Of a DNA stretch of 64,000 bases, positions 26,150 through 32,891 are shown piece by piece. The first letter of the stretch is position 1. Each line of letters starts with the position of its first letter. The notes beneath the pieces were generated by a model. That model was not told the origin of the DNA and did not search any database. It was given only the letters and a program-made list of their open reading frames with translations. The position numbers and the translations under genes were made by a program. Source of the stretch: CAZLRH01 sp964562015 (lineage in GTDB: Bacteria; Verrucomicrobiota; Verrucomicrobiia; Opitutales; JABDGR01); assembly GCA_964562015.1 (NCBI GenBank), contig CAZLRH010000007.1, positions 151,282 through 215,281 of the forward strand, given 5' to 3'.

Positions 26150-26473
26150 GGAAAGTCTCTTCGACATCCAGGCGGCGTGCGATGACATCGCCGCCTTCAT
26201 GCGCGGAAAAGTGGAAGATGATCTGCATCGTGATATCTTTTTGCGCTCGGCCGTGCTCTATCAAATCGCGGTCATTGGCGAGGCGGTCAAGCGACTCTCA
26301 CCCGAGTTTTGCACCCAAAATGCGGATATTCCCTGGCGTAATATTGCAGCATGAGAGACCGCCTCATCCACGGCTACGATGACGTGGATGTCAAAATTGT
26401 CTGGCAAACCGCCAGTCAGGAAATCCCCAAATTGGCCGATTTTTGCACAAGAATGACCTCTGCCGAAAACTGA
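26136..26473 (+). pseudogene. HEPN-domain (DUF86) toxin gene split by a one-base frameshift
   Basis: The N-terminal part (26136-26354, 72 residues, MSRDKESLFDIQAACDDI...) matches HEPN toxins of MNT pairs. It stops right after PWRNIAA, where the family normally continues GMRDRLIH. The missing part, MRDRLIHGYDDVDVKIVW..., is encoded one frame over from the ATG at 26351 to 26473 (40 residues). It contains the R-x(4-6)-H RNase motif (RDRLIHGY), and its ATG overlaps the TGA of the first part. One missing base near 26346-26350 explains the break. It may be a genuine inactivated toxin, a two-part protein made by coupled translation, or a sequencing or assembly error. No homopolymer is present at the site. 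Confidence 0.8.
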
Positions 26474-26533
26474 AGTCATAAGGCCGGAGTCGCGTGCTCA
26501 GCCCAAATCCCAGCTTCGAACTTCAATCCGGTC

Positions 26534-27790
26534 TCACAACTCCCGGAACACGATCACGGCGTTGTGGCCGCCGAAGCCGAGGTTGCTGCTGAGGGCTGCG
26601 CGGACGCGGTGGGTGCGCTTGACGTTGGGCACGTAGTCCAAATCGCAGTCGGGCAAATCGGGGTCTTCCAGATTGATGGTCGGCGGAATTTCTCCGCCCT
26701 GTATGGCCTTGATGCACACGATGGCCTCGATGCCGCCGGCGGCACCGAGCAGGTGTCCGGTCATGGACTTCGTCGAACTCATCGGAATCTTCGGCGCGAA
26801 TTCGCCAAAGACGCTGCGCACCGCCAGGGTTTCAAATTTGTCGTTATACTGCGTCGAGGTGCCGTGCGCGTTGATGTAATCGATTTCCGTGGGCGCGAGT
26901 TTCGCGTCCTTGAGCGCGATGCGCAACGCCTTGGCCAGGCCCTGGCCCTCGGGATCGGGGCTCGTGATGTGGTAGGCGTCGCAGGTGGCGGCATAGCCGA
27001 CGAGTTCGCAATAAATCCGCGCGCCGCGTTTCTGTGCGTGCTCAAGCGTTTCCAAAATGACCACGCCGGAGCCCTCGCCCATTACAAACCCGTCGCGCTG
27101 CCGGTCGAAGGGGCGGCTGGAGCGCGTGGGCTGGTCGTTGAAATTCGTGCTCATCGCGCGCATGGCGCAAAAGCCGCCGTAGCCCAGGTTGGTAATGGCC
27201 GCCTCGCTGCCGCCGGCAATCATCACATCGGCGTCGCCGTGCTGCAAATGCCGCGCCGCCATGCCGAGCGCATGCGTGCCCGTCGAGCAAGCCGAGACGA
27301 CTCCGAAATTCGGCCCCTTCGCGCCCGCCACGATGGCCACGACGCCCGCGGCCATGTTGGAAATCAGCGAGGGAATCATGAACGGCGAGACCTTGCGCGG
27401 GCCGCCGTCAAACAGCGCCTTGGCCTGCTTGCCGATGGTTTCGAGGCCGCCAATGCCGGAGCCGATGATGACACCCGTGCGGTCGGGGTCATACCCGCCG
27501 GTGGAGAGTCCGGCGTCGGCGAGGGCTTGCAGGGCGGCGACGACGGCGAAATTCGTGTAGCGGTCGTTGCGGCGGGCTTCCTTGGGGTCCCAGAACTTGG
27601 CCGGGTCCCAGTCCCGCACCTCCGCCCCGACCTTGCAGGGAAAGTCGGTGGGGTCAAAGCGCGTTACACGGTCAATCCCGCTCCGGCCAGCCAGGAGGCT
27701 TTGCCAAAAGTCGGTGGCGTTGTGGCCGAGGGCGGTGACGACCCCGAGGCCCGTCACAACCACCCGGGGTGGCGGTGTCAAGTATTCCAT
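26534..27790 (-). CDS. fabF: 3-oxoacyl-[acyl-carrier-protein] synthase II
   Basis: This 418-residue condensing enzyme extends acyl-ACP with malonyl-ACP in fatty-acid synthesis. It opens VVVTGLGVVTALG and has the Cys-His-His triad in order: Cys168 in SACSTGTHALG, His in INAHGTSTQYND and His in KSMTGHLLGAAGG. GFGGHNAV near the C-terminus is also typical. Length matches the family. It lies 70 bases downstream of acpP on the same strand, the usual acpP-fabF order. The other synthesis gene, fabG, is about 4 kb away and separated by unrelated genes. Confidence 0.97.
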   Translation of the reverse strand: MEYLTPPPRVVVTGLGVVTALGHNATDFWQSLLAGRSGIDRVTRFDPTDFPCKVGAEVRDWDPAKFWDPKEARRNDRYTNFAVVAALQALADAGLSTGGYDPDRTGVIIGSGIGGLETIGKQAKALFDGGPRKVSPFMIPSLISNMAAGVVAIVAGAKGPNFGVVSACSTGTHALGMAARHLQHGDADVMIAGGSEAAITNLGYGGFCAMRAMSTNFNDQPTRSSRPFDRQRDGFVMGEGSGVVILETLEHAQKRGARIYCELVGYAATCDAYHITSPDPEGQGLAKALRIALKDAKLAPTEIDYINAHGTSTQYNDKFETLAVRSVFGEFAPKIPMSSTKSMTGHLLGAAGGIEAIVCIKAIQGGEIPPTINLEDPDLPDCDLDYVPNVKRTHRVRAALSSNLGFGGHNAVIVFREL

Positions 27791-27859
27791 CCGGCGAAGT
27801 AAAAGGGAAAGGCGGGCCTCACGGGCGCCCGGGCCATCGCAACAGCAGCGGAGCGGCGG

Positions 27860-28117
27860 TTATTTGCCGGACTTCTGCTTGATGTAGTCAATGACCTGGC
27901 CCACGGTGGTGAGCTTCTCGGCGTCCGATTCAGGGATCTCGCCTTTGATTTCGTCTTTGAATTCCTCTTCAAAGGCCATGATCAACTCGACCAAGTCCAG
28001 GGAATCGGCCCCGAGGTCCTCGAGGAAAGACGCCTCCGGCGTCACCTGCTCTTCGTTGACGTTGAGCTGGTTGACGATGATCTCCTTGACCCGCTGTTCG
28101 ATTGTTTTGTCCGCCAT
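27860..28117 (-). CDS. acpP: Acyl carrier protein
   Basis: This 85-residue acidic protein has the phosphopantetheine attachment motif LGADSLDLVEL at Ser39. It also has the AcpP N-terminus (TIEQRVKEIIVNQLNVNEEQVTPEAS) and the helix EEEFKDEIKGEIPESDAEKLTTVGQ. It carries growing acyl chains on a 4'-phosphopantetheine arm. The start is the ATG at 28117 (MADKTIEQ); the frame is open a further 15 codons upstream but these are not part of the family. It is followed by fabF. It differs clearly from the extended ACP-like proteins at 43823 and 47350. Confidence 0.97.
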   Translation of the reverse strand: MADKTIEQRVKEIIVNQLNVNEEQVTPEASFLEDLGADSLDLVELIMAFEEEFKDEIKGEIPESDAEKLTTVGQVIDYIKQKSGK

Positions 28118-28334
28118 AGTCTTGGGTGGAAAAAGGTTCTGTGGAATCCCCCCAGCCTTCACATCGCTTTGCCGCCGTCAACTGTAAAAAACACAACCTG
28201 CGCAGAAGCAGGCGGTTCCAGCCCCAATTGCCCGGGCCGCCGACAGCTAAATATCGGATTATGCCCTGTCGTGGACTCGTCTTTGAACGCAAATGGCGCT
28301 TGGCAAAAACCGCCCGGCGCGGCATGCTCTACCG

Positions 28335-28559
28335 ATGGCGATGCAACCGGAAACCATGGCCGAATGGGTCGCCCGCTGGCAGCGGATCGGGCCCCTTTTG
28401 GAGCGCGAACGCGTCGAGTGGTTTGCCAAAGAAAAGCCGGAGGAGGCCATGACGAGCTTTGGCGACATTTGGCGTCTTAGCCTCAACAGCCATCCGCCGC
28501 TGCCAACCAGCGGTTTAATCGAGCAGCAGCGCCTTTTTGGCAAAATGCGGGATGCGTGA
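28335..28559 (+). CDS. Small conserved protein paired with a nucleotidyltransferase
   Basis: This 74-residue protein (MAMQPETMAEWVARWQRIGP...) ends with PPLPTSGLIEQQRLFGKMRDA. I have seen the PTSGLVEQQ-type ending in small proteins encoded just before AbiEii-like nucleotidyltransferases, and here the stop at 28557-28559 overlaps the next gene by 8 bases. The two are therefore cotranscribed and likely to act together, possibly as an antitoxin/toxin pair. I cannot name the family or assign a biochemical function. An upstream in-frame ATG at 28293 is possible, but the preceding 14 residues look non-conserved. Confidence 0.55.
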   Translation: MAMQPETMAEWVARWQRIGPLLERERVEWFAKEKPEEAMTSFGDIWRLSLNSHPPLPTSGLIEQQRLFGKMRDA

Positions 28560-29124
28560 TCTTTTTACCGCGGCGCAGCAATTGCAGTCCTTCTGCCAAA
28601 AGCAGGGCTGGCCGTTTTGTTTCATCGGCGGGCTAGCCGTCTGGCGGTGGGGCAAACAACGTTTCACCCAAGACATTGATTTGACCGTCCTGGCTGGCTT
28701 TCGCGAAGCGGAAAAGATCGTGGACATTTTTCTGGCGAATTTTCGTTCGCGCGTGCCTGACGGCAGGGAAATGTTCGTCTCCCATCGAGTCGTGCTCTTA
28801 TTTAGCGAAGGTGGAGCACCGGTTGACATCGCCTTGGGCGGACTGCCGTTTGAGGAACAAGCTGTAGCTCGCGCCTCTGATTTCGAATTCATCCCCGGCC
28901 AGCCACTGCGGGTCTGCTCGGCCGAGGACTTGGTGGTGATGAAAGCCTTTGCCGGACGCCCCCACGACTGGGGCGACCTCGATGCGGTCATCGCCCGCAA
29001 TCCGGCTGGGCTGGATTGGACTTACATTTACGCCCAGCTAACGCCGCTCGCTGAATTGAAAGCGGCTCCGGAGTTGGTGGAACAGCTGCGTGCCCTGGAA
29101 CAGAAATGGCGTTCCGCGGGATAA
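28552..29124 (+). CDS. Nucleotidyltransferase, AbiEii/AbiGii-like
   Basis: This 190-residue protein carries the nucleotidyltransferase core FIGGLAVWRWGKQRFTQDIDLTVL: Gly26-Gly27 followed by Asp41 and Asp43 as metal ligands. The later strand GGAPVDIALGGLPFE supplies a third candidate acidic residue (VDIAL). The C-terminal helices (CSAEDLVVMKAFAGRPHDWGDLDAVI) match the helical arm of AbiEii-type proteins, which modify tRNA or other nucleotides with NTPs. The ATG at 28552 overlaps the end of the small upstream gene. The two form a two-gene cassette reminiscent of abortive-infection or toxin-antitoxin modules; activity is unproven. Confidence 0.72.
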   Translation: MRDLFTAAQQLQSFCQKQGWPFCFIGGLAVWRWGKQRFTQDIDLTVLAGFREAEKIVDIFLANFRSRVPDGREMFVSHRVVLLFSEGGAPVDIALGGLPFEEQAVARASDFEFIPGQPLRVCSAEDLVVMKAFAGRPHDWGDLDAVIARNPAGLDWTYIYAQLTPLAELKAAPELVEQLRALEQKWRSAG

Positions 29125-29190
29125 CTGCCTGCCAAAAATAGCTTGTCTGTTTTTCGCGGACGGCGGCAGTACTCTATTAACGAGACTGCC

Positions 29191-30132
29191 ATGGATGACC
29201 ACGAACTCTTGCAGGAATTTGCCGCGCACCGCACCGAACCGGCGTTTGCGGAGCTCGTGCAACGGCAGCTTCCTTTCGTCTATGCCACTGCGCGGCGGCT
29301 GGTGCACGACGCCACCACGGCGGAGGATGTCGTACAAACAGTATTCATCGCGCTGGCACAAAAGGCGTGGCTCGTGCGTCCCGGGACGCTGCCGGGCTGG
29401 CTTTACCGCGCCACCCAGCGGGCCGCGTACATGGCCGTCCGCACGGAAAACCGCCGCCGCCAGCGTGAAACCATAGCCATGAACCTCGCCGAACAAAACC
29501 GTGATGCCCCCGTGGCCTGGACAACGCTCGCGCCGATCCTCGATGAGGCATTGCAGCAGCTCAACCGGGTCGAACAGGACGCCCTGCTATTGCGCTACTT
29601 CGACGGGCGCAGCCTGGGGGAAACGGGCCGCCTGCTTTCGCTGAGTGAACCTGCGGCACAAAAACGGGTCAGCCGCGCCCTGGAAAAATTGCGCGCTTAT
29701 TTTGCGCGCCAGGGCGTGACGGCCAGCGCGGCCTTGCTGGCCACCACTCTCGGCGCCCATGCCGCCGCTGCCCCGCCTGCCGGCCTGGCCGGCAGAATCA
29801 CGGCTGCCGCCCTCGCCAGCGCGGCCAGTCCAGCCAGTGGATTAGGTATTTTATATTACTTGATGAGATTTCTCTCTATGAACCCAACCCTCAAGACCGC
29901 CTTGGCCATCGCCGCCCCCTCCGCGTTGGTCGTCGTTGCCGCCACCGGCGCGTCGTGGCTTGCCCATCCCGCGCCGCAGTCGTCCACGTCGATGGCCACC
30001 CTGCAGGCCCCCGGCACGCCGAAGACCGCAACGTCCATCCAGACTGGGGCAGCCAGCGCAAAATCGCCCATGCCTTCCGGCGCCTCGGCGATGACTCCCG
30101 CGGCGGCTCGTGGCGGTGGCCAGCCAAAATGA
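29191..30132 (+). CDS. ECF sigma factor with C-terminal membrane segment
   Basis: This 313-residue protein has sigma region 2 (LLQEFAAHRTEPAFAEL... DVVQTVFIALAQKAW, about residues 5-60) and region 4 (LNRVEQDALLLRYFDGRSLGETGRLLSLSEPAAQKRVSRALEKL, about 120-170). It then has an Ala-rich linker and one transmembrane helix (about 232-258) with a short Pro/Ala/Ser tail. ECF sigma factors with a fused membrane segment are common in Verrucomicrobiota and Planctomycetota and probably contain their own anti-sigma/sensor function. The frame ends at 30132, but the +1 frame continues as a DP-repeat segment (30106-30355), so the C-terminal domain may have been cut off by a frameshift. Confidence 0.88.
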   Translation: MDDHELLQEFAAHRTEPAFAELVQRQLPFVYATARRLVHDATTAEDVVQTVFIALAQKAWLVRPGTLPGWLYRATQRAAYMAVRTENRRRQRETIAMNLAEQNRDAPVAWTTLAPILDEALQQLNRVEQDALLLRYFDGRSLGETGRLLSLSEPAAQKRVSRALEKLRAYFARQGVTASAALLATTLGAHAAAAPPAGLAGRITAAALASAASPASGLGILYYLMRFLSMNPTLKTALAIAAPSALVVVAATGASWLAHPAPQSSTSMATLQAPGTPKTATSIQTGAASAKSPMPSGASAMTPAAARGGGQPK

Positions 30133-30355
30133 CATCCCCACGGCCTTCACCTGGGCGAGCACGATGGCTGATGCCCCCAAACGAGGCACCATCATCAGCA
30201 GCCTCGTCCGCCAATGGGCCAAGACCGACCCTGAAGCCGCGACCAAAGCCGTGCTGGCCAAGTACCCCAATAACAATAATGGCCGCCAAGCCACCCTGCT
30301 CGCCTTGATCCAGGAAAACGCCCCAAGTTACCGCTCAATCCTTAAACGGGCATGA
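30106..30355 (+). pseudogene. Out-of-frame DP/W-repeat remnant after the sigma factor
   Basis: Reading in the frame one base later than the sigma-factor gene gives VAVASQNDIPTAFTWASTM, then VRQWAKTDPEAATKAVLAKYP, to a stop at 30355. This has the same W-A-x-x-D-P-x-A-A spacing as the large solenoid proteins at 6233-10912. It overlaps the sigma-factor tail by 27 bases and has no good start site. The simplest reading is the remains of a periplasmic DP-repeat domain once fused to, or encoded directly after, the sigma factor, and since reduced by deletion and frameshift. Confidence 0.55.
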
Positions 30356-30424
30356 GGCGCCGCATCGGTTGGGCTGCAGCCGGGAAATTTACGGACGGAA
30401 AATTCCGTCCGCCAAGAGATTTTT

Positions 30425-30454
30425 TTGACCGTTTTCATGCTGACCGGGTGTTAT
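30425..30454 (+). promoter_or_regulatory. Possible sigma-70-like promoter before the second ECF sigma factor
   Basis: A ttgacc box (30425-30430) is followed after 18 bases by tgttat (30449-30454), matching 5/6 and 4/6 of the consensus. The start codon is only about 10 bases further on, so a transcript from it would be nearly leaderless. A hairpin (ggacgg/ccgtcc at about 30398-30415) precedes it. The match could be coincidental. Confidence 0.25.
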
Positions 30455-30464
30455 TAGGAAAACC

Positions 30465-31853
30465 ATGGCGACCGACCGGGAATTATTGCACCAGTATGCG
30501 ACTTGCGGCGATGAGGCTGCTTTCGCCGAGGTCGTACGCCGCCAGGTTAACTTGGTTTACTCGGTCGCCTTGCGCGTGACGAATGGCCATGGCTCGCTGG
30601 CGGAAGATGTCACCCAAGACGTGTTCACGGACCTGGCCCGCAAGGCGGGGCCGCTTTCCCTTCACGAAGCCATTGCGGGGTGGCTGCATACCAGAGCGCG
30701 TTTTGCCGCGCTAAAAGCCCTGCGCAGCGAACAGCGCCGCCACCTCCGGGAAAAGGAATCCACCATGCCTGAGCATAACTCCACCGCAGAATTTGACTGG
30801 GAGCAATTGCGCCCGGTGCTCGACGAAGCCGTGGGCCAACTCCGGGAAAAAGAACGGAACGTCGTGGTGCTTCGCTACTTTCAGGGCTTGAGTCACCGCG
30901 AAGTGGGTGAAGCGCTGGGCCTGAATGAAAACACGGCCCGCAAACGGGCGGACCACGCGTTGGATAAACTGCGCCTTCATTTTGGGCGCGCCGGCATCAC
31001 CGTTTCCTCCGCGCTGTTGGCGGCGACCATAAGCTCGAACTCCATGCACGCCGCCCCATCCGCCCTGGCAGTCAAAATCACCGCTTCATCTCTGGCCGCA
31101 GCAGGAGGAGGCCCTTTCACGAGCATGTTGCTGGGAATGCTTTTTATGAGCACTAAAACCAAAATCACCCTGCTGGTCGTAGCCCTCGCTTTGATTGCTT
31201 TTTTCGCAATCAACTTTTCCTCTTTGCCCATTCAACCGAAACCCCACTCCACCCCGGCCGCAAAGCCGTCACCCCCGCCGACGGTGGCGACGACAAAAAC
31301 AGCCGGCCCTCGCGTGGTCGACCCTACCCTCCCTCCCGCAGCTAACGAGCCAACCCCAGTGACCGCGACTACGGCAGAGGAATCGGTGGCGACGCCCGCG
31401 CCGGCCGACAATCCTCAATTGGACCTGAATAAGGCGCTGACGGACATTGTGAGCCGGTTCCGTTCCGGAGATTTCGAGAGGACACTCACGGCCTACCTTC
31501 CACCAAACCTTACTGACCAACAGAAGGAGGAAGTGCGGAATGCCATTGCGGCCTTCAAAGCGACCCCGGGCAGCAGCGAGGAAATTTCAGTGGTCTGGCC
31601 CAAGATCCTCGGGACTTTGGCAGATAACCTCTCCCCGGACGTGGCCGATCATGTCAGCACTCTTCCAAGAGCCAGACTCTCGTTTCAATTGGCGCGCTTT
31701 TCTGATGTGCCCCAAGTGGATCGCGACCATCCGGGCCACATTTATTTACTTAAGGACAAGGGCGTATGGTATATCGAAGAATTCAATCAAGGAGATTTTT
31801 CCATTGATCTGCGACCACCCCCAGTGAAGGCGGAAAATCCCAATCCCAATTAA
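30465..31853 (+). CDS. ECF sigma factor with membrane segment and extra C-terminal domain
   Basis: This 462-residue protein starts at the ATG at 30465. Region 2 spans about residues 5-90 (LLHQYATCGDEAAFAEVVRRQVNLVYSVALR... DVTQDVFTDLARKA) and region 4 about 115-170 (LREKERNVVVLRYFQGLSHREVGEALGLNENTARKRADHALDKL). A transmembrane helix follows at about 230-252, then a Pro/Thr-rich linker. The last 140 residues form a soluble domain (LNKALTDIVSRFRSGDF... VWPKILGTLADNL... GHIYLLKDKGVWYIEEF) that resembles small DUF4878-like lipoprotein or tail domains by pattern only. Predicted topology: DNA-binding part inside, tail in the periplasm. It follows the first sigma-factor locus on the same strand. 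Confidence 0.88.
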   Translation: MATDRELLHQYATCGDEAAFAEVVRRQVNLVYSVALRVTNGHGSLAEDVTQDVFTDLARKAGPLSLHEAIAGWLHTRARFAALKALRSEQRRHLREKESTMPEHNSTAEFDWEQLRPVLDEAVGQLREKERNVVVLRYFQGLSHREVGEALGLNENTARKRADHALDKLRLHFGRAGITVSSALLAATISSNSMHAAPSALAVKITASSLAAAGGGPFTSMLLGMLFMSTKTKITLLVVALALIAFFAINFSSLPIQPKPHSTPAAKPSPPPTVATTKTAGPRVVDPTLPPAANEPTPVTATTAEESVATPAPADNPQLDLNKALTDIVSRFRSGDFERTLTAYLPPNLTDQQKEEVRNAIAAFKATPGSSEEISVVWPKILGTLADNLSPDVADHVSTLPRARLSFQLARFSDVPQVDRDHPGHIYLLKDKGVWYIEEFNQGDFSIDLRPPPVKAENPNPN

Positions 31854-31887
31854 ATATCCAGGGCGCAAAATCAAGTGGGCCGCCGTC

Positions 31888-32640
31888 TTACATCGCCATG
31901 CCGCCATCGACGGAAAAGACCTGCCCGGTGATGTACGACGACTGGTCGCTGGCCAGATAAGCCACGATAGAGGCGACTTCGCTGGCCTCGCCCATGCGCT
32001 TCGCCGGCACGAGCCATTTGAGGACTTCCTCCATCATTTTCTTGTCGAGCTTTTCGGTCATGTCCGTGGCGATGAAGCCGGGGGCGACGGCGTTGGACGT
32101 GATGTTGCGGCCCGCCAATTCGCGCGCAAGGGCCTTGGTGAAACCGAGCATGCCGGCCTTCGCGGAGGCGTAGTTCGCCTGCCCCGGATTGCCGATCAAG
32201 CCGACCACGGAGGAAATATTAATGATGCGGCCCCAGCGCGCCTGGGTCATGGGGCGCAACAAAGTTTTCGTCCAATAAAAACAGCTCGAAAGATTGGTGT
32301 TCAACACGTCGTGCCAGTCCTCGTCGCTCATGCGCAGCAGCAGCGTGTCCTTCGTGATGCCGGCGTTGTTGATTAAAATGTCCACGCGCTCGTGTTCCTG
32401 GAGAATTTTTTCGCCCATGGCGCGGACGGCATTGGCGTCGGCGACATCCACCGCATAGGCCTGGGCCCGCCCGCCGGCGGCCTTGATGGCTTCGGCCACC
32501 GCCCCGCAAGAGGCCTCGTTCTTGGACACGCACAAGACTTTGACACCCTGCTCGGCGAGCTTTTCGGCGATGGCCTTGCCAATGCCCCGGCCCGCGCCCG
32601 TGACCAAAGCCGTACGATTCGTGAAAGTAAGAAGACTCAT
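31888..32640 (-). CDS. fabG: 3-oxoacyl-[acyl-carrier-protein] reductase
   Basis: This 250-residue short-chain dehydrogenase reduces 3-oxoacyl-ACP with NADPH. It has the cofactor motif TGAGRGIG (14-21), NNAG at 91-94, and the catalytic Ser144-Tyr157-Lys161 set (NISSVVG, YASAKAG). VAPGFIATDMT and the FabG C-terminus YITGQVFSVDGGMAM follow. FabG is preferred over other short-chain dehydrogenases because of the collinearity and the nearby acpP and fabF genes, though they are not in one operon here. The start is an ATG at 32640, preceded by a purine-rich stretch (gaagg/gagaagg in the mRNA sense). Confidence 0.95.
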   Translation of the reverse strand: MSLLTFTNRTALVTGAGRGIGKAIAEKLAEQGVKVLCVSKNEASCGAVAEAIKAAGGRAQAYAVDVADANAVRAMGEKILQEHERVDILINNAGITKDTLLLRMSDEDWHDVLNTNLSSCFYWTKTLLRPMTQARWGRIINISSVVGLIGNPGQANYASAKAGMLGFTKALARELAGRNITSNAVAPGFIATDMTEKLDKKMMEEVLKWLVPAKRMGEASEVASIVAYLASDQSSYITGQVFSVDGGMAM

Positions 32641-32739
32641 GGAAGAAGGGAGAAGGTAGAAGGTGGAGGGTAGAATGTAAAATGAAGAATTTGAGCGAAT
32701 TTCTGCCCACTGCTATCGCGTTATTCGAAGGGCAATTCG

Positions 32740-32888
32740 CTATGTAAGGGAATGTAGCCGGTGGGCGGAGGAGAAAAACCCCTCGTTACCCCTATCCCAT
32801 ACCAGCCATCGCTCCTGCGCGGGGTCATTGTGCAAGGCCAGGTATTCCAAGGCTCCATTCTTGGCCTTGACCGGCCATCCCTGCCACG
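32740..32888 (-). pseudogene. Possible frame-shifted tail of the adjacent propeller gene
   Basis: Just past the stop of the propeller gene, another minus-strand frame reads VKAKNGALEYLALHNDPAQ, then RWLVWDRGNEGF to a stop at 32740. It resembles the end of the propeller itself (CRDGRLEYLAVEQ), so it may be a further repeat unit lost by frameshift. There is no usable start. The similarity is short, so this is tentative. The rest of the 251-base gap to fabG contains an A+G-rich stretch (32641-32700) and nothing else recognised. Confidence 0.3.
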
Positions 32889-32891
32889 CCC

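Noticed and set aside
30398..30430. Hairpin ggacgg/ccgtcc before the second ECF sigma gene as a terminator of the first
   Set aside because: A T-run follows about 10 bases later rather than directly, and it overlaps the possible -35 box; evidence is too weak to call.
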